Assembly (NCBI RefSeq): GCF_024580955.1
Contig: NZ_JANIKD010000018.1
Location: 1-46,376 of the forward strand
Source of the DNA: Corynebacterium sp. 122RC1
GTDB taxonomy: Bacteria; Actinomycetota; Actinomycetes; Mycobacteriales; Mycobacteriaceae
Length of the DNA stretch: 46,376 nt
Direction: 5' to 3'
Position 1 is the first letter of the stretch; every line of letters starts with the position of its first letter. Shown piece after piece: positions 28,999-37,570 of the stretch. The translations under genes and the position numbers were made by a program. The notes beneath the pieces are model-generated. The model made no database searches, was not told the origin of the DNA, and saw only the letters and a program-made list of their open reading frames with translations.

Positions 28999-29022
28999 TT
29001 GCAAAATTGGCCAATTGTGCAA
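28999..29022. promoter_or_regulatory. 24-bp imperfect palindrome upstream of lipocalin gene
   Basis: TTGCAAAATTGG followed by CCAATTGTGCAA: all but one base pair of the 12 are symmetric. It lies about 135 bp before the lipocalin start in a 190-bp gene-free stretch and may be an operator. No clear -35/-10 pair seen. Confidence 0.4.
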
Positions 29023-29155
29023 AGGGTTGCGTCGATTTGCCCGCGCAGGCGGCGAACAACGGATAGGCTGACAGCCACCCATCAGGCGCCGGAGCGCTTT
29101 GGGTTTGCGTAAGTCCCAGATACTGCCCGCTGAAAAGACTGAAAGGCTGAGAAAC

Positions 29156-29815
29156 ATGCGCGTGGTCCGATCCACCATAACCGCAGTTCTGACCGTTATC
29201 ACTGCGACTGCGCTCCTTGTGGCGCCCAATGCACAGGCGCAGAACCTTTTTGAAGGCGGCCGCCTTGGTGGGCTTTCTTCACAGCTGGTTCCGGCGGGTT
29301 CCTCGTTCTTCGGCGAGGAGCTGCCAGAGGTGAGCACTCCAGTTGATGTGAACCGCTACGCCGGCACCTGGTACCAGGTCGCTGCGATCCCGCAGCCCTT
29401 TACGTTGCAGTGCGTCCGTGATGTTACTGCGCAGTATGGGGTCATTGACGCCACCACCATCTCAGTACAGAACTCTTGCGGAACGCTGTTGGGGTCCGAT
29501 TCGAGGATTGAAGGCACCGCCACCGCGCGCTCCGGGGCATCCCTGCGGGTGAACTTCCCCGGTGTTCCCTTCCAAAACCCCGATGGGCGGGTGAATTACC
29601 GGATCACCTACCTGGACGAGGCGTACTCACTGGCCATTGTGGGCGACCCCGCCCGCCTCTCAGGATTCGTGCTGTCCCGGAACAAAGCGCTGACTGGCGA
29701 GCAGTGGTCGGAAGTTCGCCGAATCGTGGAAAACCGAGGCTACAACGCCTGCACCTTCCTCACCGTGCCCACGACGGGCGGCCGCGGTGACGTAGTTCCT
29801 CTGTGCTGGCTGTAA
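29156..29815 (+). CDS. Secreted lipocalin (Blc-like)
   Basis: 219 residues from ATG 29156. The Sec signal peptide ends AQA-Q; mature protein has an N-terminal linker, then the lipocalin motif YAGTWYQVAAIPQPF near 82-96 and a conserved cysteine soon after (LQC), followed by beta strands with VNYRITYLDEAY and a late R-x-G-Y-N-A-C. No lipobox, so secreted rather than lipid-anchored, unlike E. coli Blc. Probably binds a hydrophobic ligand or membrane lipid. The longer frame from 29099 lacks a ribosome site. Confidence 0.88.
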   Translation: MRVVRSTITAVLTVITATALLVAPNAQAQNLFEGGRLGGLSSQLVPAGSSFFGEELPEVSTPVDVNRYAGTWYQVAAIPQPFTLQCVRDVTAQYGVIDATTISVQNSCGTLLGSDSRIEGTATARSGASLRVNFPGVPFQNPDGRVNYRITYLDEAYSLAIVGDPARLSGFVLSRNKALTGEQWSEVRRIVENRGYNACTFLTVPTTGGRGDVVPLCWL

Positions 29816-29844
29816 GTGCTGGCTGTAACTGCCGCACAAAAGCT

Positions 29845-31287
29845 TCACACAGCACCGCCCGCACCCGCACTGCGCCCACCCCTCGCGGCGGCGCGCCGGC
29901 GCACAAATTGACCGGCGGAGATCACGTTTTGCGGCATCCGCACTCGGCGGGCGAGCCATTCCCCGAACACTACGCCCGCACTGAGTGCGGTGGTGGCTAC
30001 CAGCGCGTATGTGAGGTTGGAAAAGCCCACGAGTACTTGCTCGTGGAGCAACCCGTACATGCCGCGGTACACTGCCAGCCCGGAGAGGAGCGGGGTGACG
30101 CCGGCAATGGAAATGATGAGTGGTGGGATGCTGTAGCGGCGGGCCAGCAAGCCGCCGATGAGCCCGATGAGCACGGCGGTGAGCGCGTTGGCGGTCACGC
30201 CGGGCACGTTGTAGGGCACCAAGACGTAGTAGAACAGGCTGGAGCCGAAGGCCGCGGTCAGCCCGGATACGGCCACTGAGGTCCAGTTGGCAAAGCAGGC
30301 ACGGGCGAATGCCATGGTGGCACCCACTGATCCGAGAACGCGCACCCAGGTGGAGGCAAAGTTGGGGGCGGCGGAGGTTTCCAGTGGTGGGAGGGGGAAC
30401 CCGAGGGCCGTAGACAGGGTGATGCCCATGCCCACTCCGGCAACGATGCCGCTGGTGGCCAGGAGGGCGTCGAAAAGGCGTGCCGTTCCGCTGATGGGGG
30501 CGGAGGTGATGAGGTTTTGCAGCGCCTGGACCAGGGTGAGGCCGGCGAGCATCGCAACGATGCAGGCGGCCACCACCATACTTGGCCGCAACGCCACACC
30601 GTACACCTGCCCCACATAGAAGGCGCCCGCTGCGAGCAGGGAGGCCACCACGCCGCCGTAGACGTTTTGAAAAAACAGTGGCAGGCCAAGCGCGCTGAGA
30701 CGGTCGCTGCCCAGCACGATGATCACGCCCGCCACGAACGCCAGCGCTGCCGCGACCAGCGAGCCTCCAATCAACAGCGCAACCGAGCCGCCCATCGCGC
30801 CCCAGGCCAGCGCCACTGGCCATATCCCAAAGGGCTCTCGAGAGTTGTCCAGGGCATCCAGCCGCGCAGCCGCTTCGGCTGGGTTGGCGGCGCCGGTGAG
30901 GATGTCATGAATAAGTTGGTCTACCACGGTGAGGGTGTGGAAGTTTTGCAGTGCGGGGCGGATCACGCGGACCACTACCACGGGGGTGTACTCGCCGGAC
31001 TGAGCGAACAGGCGGATGAGGTTGTGCGTCATGTCCACGTGGACGTACCACAGGCCGAAGGCCTCAGTCACGGCCTTGACCTGGGCGGTGGCGTCGGAAG
31101 AGGTGGACCCGGCGCTCACCAGGATCTCACCGATTCGCGCCGCGATCTCCAGCACGCCCGTGATCTGCCCGCGGTCCGCCAAATCCACTACTGGGGCGAG
31201 CGGTGCCAAAGGCGCTGCCCTGGCAACGTCGATGGTTGCTGCGGGGAGCTCACGCGGGGTGCGGCGCTTGAGATTAAGCAGCCGCAT
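29845..31287 (-). CDS. Second threonine/serine exporter family protein (ThrE paralogue)
   Basis: 480 residues from ATG 31287 (MRLLNLKRRTP). Same layout as ThrE: N-terminal cytoplasmic domain (TIDVARAAPLAPLAPVVDL, VHVDMTHNLIRLF), then about ten helices with LPLFFQNVYGGV and RYSIPPLIISIAGVTPLL. Against the true thrE at 27078 the TIDxAxAAP and P-P-L-I blocks are retained, but the SKLSEVDRLIRSIQAG block is changed to HTLTVVDQLIHDILTG. Substrate uncertain. It overlaps the upstream MFS gene by 14 bp and is likely co-transcribed. Confidence 0.85.
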   Translation of the reverse strand: MRLLNLKRRTPRELPAATIDVARAAPLAPLAPVVDLADRGQITGVLEIAARIGEILVSAGSTSSDATAQVKAVTEAFGLWYVHVDMTHNLIRLFAQSGEYTPVVVVRVIRPALQNFHTLTVVDQLIHDILTGAANPAEAAARLDALDNSREPFGIWPVALAWGAMGGSVALLIGGSLVAAALAFVAGVIIVLGSDRLSALGLPLFFQNVYGGVVASLLAAGAFYVGQVYGVALRPSMVVAACIVAMLAGLTLVQALQNLITSAPISGTARLFDALLATSGIVAGVGMGITLSTALGFPLPPLETSAAPNFASTWVRVLGSVGATMAFARACFANWTSVAVSGLTAAFGSSLFYYVLVPYNVPGVTANALTAVLIGLIGGLLARRYSIPPLIISIAGVTPLLSGLAVYRGMYGLLHEQVLVGFSNLTYALVATTALSAGVVFGEWLARRVRMPQNVISAGQFVRRRAAARGGRSAGAGGAV

Positions 31288-32581
31288 GCCCGCCACCACG
31301 CGTACCAACACCACGCGAAGGATCACGCACAATCAACGTGAGCGCACAGCCAATGGCAAGCACCAGCATGAGGCCAAAGATGCCCTCGCGGTCGTTGCCG
31401 GTGATTGCGGCGAACTGCGCAAACGCAAACGGCGCCATCCAGCTCACCGCCCGCCCGGTGGTGGCGTAGAGGCCAAACATCTCACCCTCACGCTGGTCTT
31501 GGGTAAGGCGGGAGAGGAAGGAACGCGAGGCCGTCTGCGCCGGGCCCACAAAAGCGCACAGGATCAGGCCGAACACCCAGAAGGTGGTGGTGCCTTCGCC
31601 GAAGTACAGCGCGGCGCTGGTGAGCAGCATCGCCACCAGCGAGCCCACAATCACCACCTTGGGCCCAAAGCGGTCATCCAAAAACCCAGACGCCAGCGCG
31701 CCGAGCGCGGAAATCACGTTTGCGGCGATGCCGAACAGGAGCACCTGGTCCGCCGCCAGGCCGTACACACTCACCGCGAGCAGCGCGCCGAAGGTGAACA
31801 CGCCGGCGAGGCCGTCGCGGAACACTGCCGACGCGGCCAGGAACCACACAGAGTTGCGGTCCTCGCGCCACATGCGGCGCAGGGTGGCCACAAGTTCGCG
31901 GTAGGAACCGCCTTTCATGTTGGGGTTTGGGGTGATTTCGGGGACGCGGAACATTGTGGGAAGGGCTGCCAGGAGGAACCAAGCAGCGGCAACGAGTGCC
32001 ACGAGGCGAATGTTGAACCCGTTTTCCGTCGGTAGGCCAAACACACCGCCCTCGCCGGAAATGAAGCCCACATAGCAGATGAGCAGCAAGAAGATGCCGC
32101 CGAAGTAGCCCATCGCCCAGCCGAAGCCGGAGACGCGCCCCACGTTTTCCTTGGTGGACACCTGGTTGAGCTGCGCAAAGTAGTTCACCTCGGCGAGCTC
32201 AAAGGTGATGGAGGCCACAGCCAGCACAATGAGACCAAACCAGAAATAGCCGGGGGCGGTGTTTTCGGTGAAGTAGAGCGCCGCCATCAGCGCAACCGTG
32301 AGTACGGTCCATACGCGCAACCCTCGGCGGCGGGTGCCGCGGGCGTCGGAGCGCTGGCCGATCACCGGGGCCAGCAGGGCGATGAGCACGCCGGCGGTGC
32401 CGATTGCCAGGCCGTACCAGCTCGTGGGGGTGCGTTCGGTGGTGATGTGCTGCCCCACGGATTCAATGAGGTAGACCGAGAACACAAAGGTGATCATCAC
32501 AGCATTGAACGCCGCGGAACCGAGGTCCCACAGCGCCCAACTCAACACGGTCTTTTTATCGGTGCGCATGCGTTTAAGCAT
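31274..32581 (-). CDS. MFS transporter, Atg22/UMF1-like
   Basis: 435 residues, about 12 membrane helices. The opening SWALWDLGSAAFNAVMITFVFSVYL (read in parts) with W-D-x-G-x-x-A-F is characteristic of the Atg22/UMF1 branch, as are NYFAQLNQVSTKENVGRVSG and the central R-V-P-E loop. Substrate unknown; yeast Atg22 exports vacuolar amino acids, so pairing with a ThrE-like exporter is suggestive. ATG 32581 is used; ATG 32569 is possible. The NCS2-fusion stop is 14 bp upstream on the same strand. Confidence 0.82.
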   Translation of the reverse strand: MLKRMRTDKKTVLSWALWDLGSAAFNAVMITFVFSVYLIESVGQHITTERTPTSWYGLAIGTAGVLIALLAPVIGQRSDARGTRRRGLRVWTVLTVALMAALYFTENTAPGYFWFGLIVLAVASITFELAEVNYFAQLNQVSTKENVGRVSGFGWAMGYFGGIFLLLICYVGFISGEGGVFGLPTENGFNIRLVALVAAAWFLLAALPTMFRVPEITPNPNMKGGSYRELVATLRRMWREDRNSVWFLAASAVFRDGLAGVFTFGALLAVSVYGLAADQVLLFGIAANVISALGALASGFLDDRFGPKVVIVGSLVAMLLTSAALYFGEGTTTFWVFGLILCAFVGPAQTASRSFLSRLTQDQREGEMFGLYATTGRAVSWMAPFAFAQFAAITGNDREGIFGLMLVLAIGCALTLIVRDPSRGVGTRGGGHAAA

Positions 32582-32595
32582 GGCAGAACTCGCGG

Positions 32596-34542
32596 CTATT
32601 CGCTGAACTTACGCTCCCAGGCGCTGCGGATTGGGTTGGCGTTGGCTAGCAGGATGTCAAAGCGGTCATTCGCAATCTCCACGATCTCCGTCAGTGCCAC
32701 CCGGTGTTCCTGTTCATCGGAGTTCGCCAGGCGGCGCAGCCCGCGTGCCACCACAGAATCCACGGTGTCCGTGGTGCTCAGGCAGGCAACAAACGGCATG
32801 TTGAAGCGGGCCTGATACTGCGCTGAGATCTCTTGGATTTGGGCGCTTTGCACGTCGTCAAGCTCATCGATGCCCACGGTGCCGCGCTCGGCGGACAATG
32901 CCGGCGCTTCCTCGGCGGTGGCCAGGAGCAGGCGGGCGGTGTCGGGATAGTCCTGGATGAGGGCTTCGCGGCGCTGCGGTTCGGCGGTAAGCACTGCTAC
33001 CTGAATCGCTTCGCGGAGCTTCTCGACGCTCCCAAATGGCCGTGCCTGCGCAGCCTGCTCCAGTGGCCACGTCTCATTGTTGAACAGCGGGCGGAGTGCC
33101 GATACAAAGCCCTGCACGTCCATGGCGTTCAGCTCCTCCAAGGAGATGCCTTCGCCGCTGCGGCCACGGGCCACGTCCTTGCCGGACTGCGAGCCCAAAT
33201 GGAAGAACAGCAGGTTGAGCACAATCGCCGCGATGGCACCGATGGACATACCGGAGGACACAAAAATCTGTGCCCACTGCGGCAGTGCCTGCGCCACGTC
33301 CGGGCGGAAAGTCACCAGCATTGCCAGGCCGAGGGCAGTGGTCACGATCACCGCGTTGCGGCCATCCATGAGGTCAGTCTTCGCGATGGTTTGCAGGCCC
33401 ACCCAAGCCACGTTTGCAAACAGTGCCAGCGAGGCGGCGCCCAGCACCGGCGCAGGAATCGAAGCAACAATCGCGCCGGCCTTTGGCAGCAAGCCGAGCA
33501 CAATCATGAATCCCGCTGCGGCCACAGCCACCCAGCGCGACTTCACACCGGTCAGCCGCACCAAGCCCACGTTCTGGGCAAAGCAGGTGTAGGGGAAAGA
33601 GTTCATCACGCCACCGATGAGGGTGGAAAGGCCGTCTGCGCGGATGGCGCGCTCTACGTCGTCGCGGCGGATGCGCTTTTTCACAATCTCGCCGGTGGCA
33701 AACACGTCACCGGTGGTTTCCACCATGGTAATGATCATGACGATCACCAGGGAAAGAATCGCCGCCACATTGAACTGCGGCGTACCAAAGTAAAACGGCG
33801 TGGTGATGCCCAGCGGGGCGGCCTCGCCCACAGCATCCAGGTTGGCGTGACCGAACAGGATCGCCGCGGTGGTGCCCACCAGCAGGCCAATCAGGATGGA
33901 CAGCGTTCCCAAGAACCCGGAGAAGAAGCGCTGCACCAGGATGATCACGGCCAAGGTGCCAAAGGCATACCAGAGGTCATGCGTTGCGGGTACCTCTTCC
34001 GCGTAGTTCACAAAGTCGTTCGCGGAGACCGCCAGCAGGGAGGTTCCCATCACCAGCAGCACCGTGCCGGTTACCACCGGCGGGAAGAAGCGCAGCAGGC
34101 GGCCAAACAGCGGGGCTACAAAGAAGGTGAACAGGCCGGCTACAATCACCGCACCGTAAATGGTGGGCAAGGATTCCACGCCACCTTGGCCGTCAGTGGT
34201 GGAAAGACCAATGGCGATGATCGGTGCAACCGAGGTGGTGGTCACACCTTGAATGATCGGCAGGCGCACGCCCACCTTCTTGCCAATGCCTACCGCCTGG
34301 ATCAAGGTGGCAATGCCACAAGTGAGTAGGTCTGCGTTGATGAGGTGGATCGTGGTTTCCGTATCCAGGTTCAGCGAACCTGCGATCAGCAGCGGCACAA
34401 TCACGGCGCCGGCGTAAAACGCCAACACATGCTGCAGGCCAAGCGCCGCGAGTTGCGGCGCCGGAGGCACTGCGTCCACTGGGTGGACTGTGGTGGCTGG
34501 ATTGGCCGGGCTGGCTGGGGTGGTAGCCAAAGGTTGGGACAC
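32596..34542 (-). CDS. NCS2 purine permease fused to OHCU-decarboxylase-like domain
   Basis: 648 residues. Residues about 25-455 form an NCS2 xanthine/urate permease with about 14 helices, including TMVETTGDVFATGE and SFPYTCFAQNVGLVRLTGV. Residues about 470-648 read as 2-oxo-4-hydroxy-4-carboxy-5-ureidoimidazoline (OHCU) decarboxylase, the third step of urate breakdown: LNAMDVQGF, RPFGSVEKLREA, NMPFVACLS and ALTEIVEIANDRFDIL. The usual catalytic histidine in E-H-S/A-P-W appears as N-N-E-T-W, and the A-H-P-D-L histidine is tyrosine, while the E of the EQxxAGL-like block remains (ERGTVGI). Decarboxylase activity is therefore doubtful; the domain could act as a sensor or scaffold. Confidence 0.85.
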   Translation of the reverse strand: MSQPLATTPASPANPATTVHPVDAVPPAPQLAALGLQHVLAFYAGAVIVPLLIAGSLNLDTETTIHLINADLLTCGIATLIQAVGIGKKVGVRLPIIQGVTTTSVAPIIAIGLSTTDGQGGVESLPTIYGAVIVAGLFTFFVAPLFGRLLRFFPPVVTGTVLLVMGTSLLAVSANDFVNYAEEVPATHDLWYAFGTLAVIILVQRFFSGFLGTLSILIGLLVGTTAAILFGHANLDAVGEAAPLGITTPFYFGTPQFNVAAILSLVIVMIITMVETTGDVFATGEIVKKRIRRDDVERAIRADGLSTLIGGVMNSFPYTCFAQNVGLVRLTGVKSRWVAVAAAGFMIVLGLLPKAGAIVASIPAPVLGAASLALFANVAWVGLQTIAKTDLMDGRNAVIVTTALGLAMLVTFRPDVAQALPQWAQIFVSSGMSIGAIAAIVLNLLFFHLGSQSGKDVARGRSGEGISLEELNAMDVQGFVSALRPLFNNETWPLEQAAQARPFGSVEKLREAIQVAVLTAEPQRREALIQDYPDTARLLLATAEEAPALSAERGTVGIDELDDVQSAQIQEISAQYQARFNMPFVACLSTTDTVDSVVARGLRRLANSDEQEHRVALTEIVEIANDRFDILLANANPIRSAWERKFSE

Positions 34543-34667
34543 GCGCGGGGACTCCTTTTTAGAGGTGGTGGATCAGGCGGGACAGTCAGCGGCAGTGAGT
34601 GCCGATCCGCAGAAAACTTTAAACCACCACTAGCGCGCCGCACCTCACCCAGTAAGGTAGCTCACAG

Positions 34668-35207
34668 CTATGCGTGTTCGGCTTGCACGGCGGCGTCGAT
34701 AAGCCTGAGCACATGCTGTGTTGCGCGCTCGCGCTCGGCGGTGCTCATTGCGCGGGTGGCCACCATGTCATGGACCCACAGCCCGTCCGCCAAAAGCTGG
34801 ATTGCCACCAGTTCGGGCGCTTGGGCTGGGTCCACCGTCCAGGGGTCCAGGGCTTCTTGCCAGATCTGGTTGAGCTCGGGGACGTCCACTGAATCGATGG
34901 TGAGCAGCAGGTCTGCCTTGTTGGCGGCTTTCGCATGCACCAGCACCATGGCGCGCAGGCGCTCGGCGGGGCTCACCTGGCTGGCGGGGCCGCCGGCGAT
35001 TTCGGTGAGTTGGCTCACCCACTGTTCGGCCAGCGCTTCATGTACCCCGCGCAGCAGTTCCATACGGGAGGGGAAATGGTAGATCAGCCCGGATTTGCTC
35101 ACGCCGCTGGCTGTGGAGAGGGCGTCGTAGGTGAGTGCCGCCAGGCCGTCTTGCTCCACCAGCTCGATGGCCTTTTCCAGCAGCATTGCCTTCTTACTCG
35201 TGCGCAT
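34668..35207 (-). CDS. TetR-family regulator of the adjacent efflux pump
   Basis: 179 residues from ATG 35207 with AAGGAGAC upstream. N-terminal helix-turn-helix of TetR type: LTYDALSTASGVSKSGLIYHF near 30-50, then a helical ligand domain. It is the second gene of an MFS-tetR pair on the same strand, overlapping by 14 bp, so it is made with the pump. A 16-bp palindrome in the pump promoter is its likely operator, giving negative autoregulation. Confidence 0.88.
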   Translation of the reverse strand: MRTSKKAMLLEKAIELVEQDGLAALTYDALSTASGVSKSGLIYHFPSRMELLRGVHEALAEQWVSQLTEIAGGPASQVSPAERLRAMVLVHAKAANKADLLLTIDSVDVPELNQIWQEALDPWTVDPAQAPELVAIQLLADGLWVHDMVATRAMSTAERERATQHVLRLIDAAVQAEHA

Positions 35208-36654
35208 ACGCCGTCTCCTTTGGGTTGCCGCGGAAGGCGTACGCCGTGAGCGCTGCACTGAGTGCGGAAACCACCAGCACGATCAGCAAGATATACAGGT
35301 AAGAAGTGGAAATGGCCTGGTGTGCCTGCGGCACCATCGCGTCCGCATACTGGGCCGGGGCGCGCAGCGCGTAGAAGTAGGGGAACAGCGAGCCCAGGGC
35401 CGCCACGGAGATCAGGGTGCCGAACTCAAAGCTCACCTCTTCCACGCTGGCAGCCATGCCCGCGCGATGCTTCGGTGCAGAACCAATGATCGCGGTGGAA
35501 GTCACGGACATGACCAGCCCGGCGCCCGCACCGGACAGCATGAGGCCGCCGATGAGCAGTGGGAACATTCCTTGCGTCAGTGCGTAGGCCGCCACCGCGC
35601 TGCCCACGGCCATAAACGCAAAGCCACCCGCGATCAGGCTTTGGAAACCCCAACGGTGGAGGTTCGCTCCACCCAAGATGGAGGTGGGGAAGGCGCACAG
35701 CGCCATTGCGGCGGTCACCAGCCCGGCCTGCAGGGGTGAGAAGCCTTCGGCAAGCTGGAAGTGCTGCGTGGTAATCATTTCCGTGCCGGCGAGCACGAAC
35801 ATGCTCATCGCGGCGGCAAGCACGCCGCCCACAAAGAGGCGGTTGCGGAAGATGTCCCAGGTGAGCAATGGATCACTCAGGAGGCGCTGACGCCATTGGA
35901 ACGCCACTGCACCCAGCAGCATTGCGGCGGCGGAAAGCCCAACGTGCGCCCAATCGATGTGGGTGCTGGCGAATTGCTTGATGAGTAGCACGGTCCCGGT
36001 GAGCGTGACCATCGCGAGCAGGGAAGAGGTGAGGTCCCAATGCCGCTGCGGGTTGGCCAGGTTTGGTGGCGCCAGCCACTGAGTGGCAATGACCGCAGCC
36101 AGCGCAATGGGGACGTTAATCAAAAACACCGAACCCCAGTAGAAGTGCTCCAACAGGAACCCGCCGAGCACGGGGCCGAGCGCCGCGCCGATAGTGGCCA
36201 CTGAACCCCAAATGCCGATCGCCGTGTTGCGCTCACGCACATCGGTGAACGTTGTACGGATCAGTGCCAGCGTGGCGGGCATCATGGTGGCCGCACCGAA
36301 GCCAAGCAGGCCGCGGGCAACAATGAGCCAGGTGGCGCTCGGGGCGAGTGCCGCGAATAGGGAGGAAAGGCCAAAGATCACCACGCCGACTTCAAACATG
36401 CGGCGGTGGCCAATCTTATCGCCGAGCGTGCCCGTGCCTAGCAGTAGGCTGGCCAGCACGAGCGGGTAGGCATTGATGATCCACAGTGCCTGCACCTCGC
36501 TGGTGTGGAGTTGTTCGCGCAGCACCGGCAGGGCGGTGTAAAGGATGGAATTATCCGCCCCAATGAGAAACAGTGCTGCAGAAAGGACGCCAAGGAACAG
36601 CCAGCGGTTGTTATGGGCCGTGGTGTTGAGGCTTTGGCTTTGGGTGATGCTCAT
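35194..36654 (-). CDS. MFS multidrug efflux pump, DHA2 (14-TM) type
   Basis: 486 residues, about 14 helices; helix 1-loop-helix 2 has ADNSILYTALPVLREQL and motif A GDKIGHRRMF, with motif C GPVLGGFLL after helix 5. These are DHA2 drug:H+ antiporter features (SmvA/LfrA/QacA type). Specific drug unknown. ATG 36654 is preferred over 36666 because a -10 lies 8 nt upstream. The tetR gene downstream overlaps it. Confidence 0.88.
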   Translation of the reverse strand: MSITQSQSLNTTAHNNRWLFLGVLSAALFLIGADNSILYTALPVLREQLHTSEVQALWIINAYPLVLASLLLGTGTLGDKIGHRRMFEVGVVIFGLSSLFAALAPSATWLIVARGLLGFGAATMMPATLALIRTTFTDVRERNTAIGIWGSVATIGAALGPVLGGFLLEHFYWGSVFLINVPIALAAVIATQWLAPPNLANPQRHWDLTSSLLAMVTLTGTVLLIKQFASTHIDWAHVGLSAAAMLLGAVAFQWRQRLLSDPLLTWDIFRNRLFVGGVLAAAMSMFVLAGTEMITTQHFQLAEGFSPLQAGLVTAAMALCAFPTSILGGANLHRWGFQSLIAGGFAFMAVGSAVAAYALTQGMFPLLIGGLMLSGAGAGLVMSVTSTAIIGSAPKHRAGMAASVEEVSFEFGTLISVAALGSLFPYFYALRAPAQYADAMVPQAHQAISTSYLYILLIVLVVSALSAALTAYAFRGNPKETAYAHE

Positions 36655-36662
36655 GAAGGGAA

Positions 36663-36691
36663 ACAATACCGAACGGTCGTTACAGTTTCAA
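36663..36691 (-). promoter_or_regulatory. Efflux-pump promoter with TetR-type operator
   Basis: On the minus strand -35 TTGAAA (36691-36686) and -10 TATTGT (36668-36663) are 17 nt apart, the -10 ending 8 nt before the pump ATG (leaderless). In the spacer TACCGAACGGTCGTTA (36667-36682) is a palindrome at 12 of 16 positions, placed to block RNA polymerase. Confidence 0.65.
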
Positions 36692-36856
36692 CGTTTCGGC
36701 GCAGTGCCGACGCACCCAGCGCCGCAGATGGCTGGGCAATCCCCAGTGAGCTCCCAGCTCGCACCCAGCTCGGGGGAGGGGTTGCTGCCAGCGAAGGCGC
36801 GCACACTTCGCTTGAAATCGTTTGATTGAACCCTCGTTTTTAAAGGATGCTGCACA

Positions 36857-37570
36857 ATGGAACCCATGAACGATTCTGCAACCCGCGTGCTCGTGGTAGA
36901 CGATGAGCCGAACATCGTTGAACTGCTCACCGTGAGCCTGAAGTTTCAAGGATTTGAAGTGGCCACCGCCACCAGCGGAACCGAAGCCCTTCAGGTGGCG
37001 GGCGAGTTCCAACCAGATGCCTTCATCCTGGACGTGATGATGCCCGGCATGGACGGCTTTGAGCTGCTTCCCAAACTGCGCGCGGCAGGATTCGATGGCC
37101 CAGTGCTGTTTCTCACTGCTAAGGACGCTGTGGAAAATCGAATCCACGGTCTGACCATCGGCGCAGACGATTATGTGACCAAGCCGTTTTCCCTAGAGGA
37201 GGTGATCACGCGCTTGCGCGTGATCCTGCGTCGGGGTGCCTCCGTGATCGAGGAAGAAGACGATGGTGCCACCTTGACCTATGCCGACCTCACTCTGAAT
37301 GACGAAACCCACGAGGTCACCAAGGCCGGGCAGATCGTGGAGCTTTCGCCCACCGAGTTCAACCTGCTGCGCTACCTTATGCTCAACTCCGAGGTGGTGC
37401 TTTCCAAGGCCAAGATCCTAGATGCGGTGTGGCACTATGACTTCGGTGGCGACGGCAACGTGGTGGAATCCTACATCTCCTACCTGCGCCGCAAGATTGA
37501 CACCCAGGAGCCGGCCCTTATCCACACCGTCCGCGGCGTAGGCTACGTACTCAGGACCCCGCGCTCCTAA
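36857..37570 (+). CDS. phoR: PhoR response regulator (PhoP-type, OmpR family)
   Basis: 237 residues. Receiver domain: VVDDEPNIVELL, phosphoacceptor aspartate in FILDVMMPGMDG, lysine in DDYVTKPFSLEEV. Winged-helix domain from about residue 135 with LSPTEFNLLRYL and NVVESYISYLRRKID. Similarity to M. tuberculosis PhoP is very close. In C. glutamicum the orthologue is called PhoR and responds to phosphate starvation. ATG 36857 has AAAGGA at 36842-36847; ATG 36866 is the alternative. The stop overlaps the phoS start (TAATG). Confidence 0.9.
   Translation: MEPMNDSATRVLVVDDEPNIVELLTVSLKFQGFEVATATSGTEALQVAGEFQPDAFILDVMMPGMDGFELLPKLRAAGFDGPVLFLTAKDAVENRIHGLTIGADDYVTKPFSLEEVITRLRVILRRGASVIEEEDDGATLTYADLTLNDETHEVTKAGQIVELSPTEFNLLRYLMLNSEVVLSKAKILDAVWHYDFGGDGNVVESYISYLRRKIDTQEPALIHTVRGVGYVLRTPRS

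Noticed and set aside
32833..34329. 498-residue plus-strand ORF opposite the permease fusion
   Set aside because: Composition rich in His/Gln/Gly is typical of an antisense shadow; the other strand has transporter motifs.
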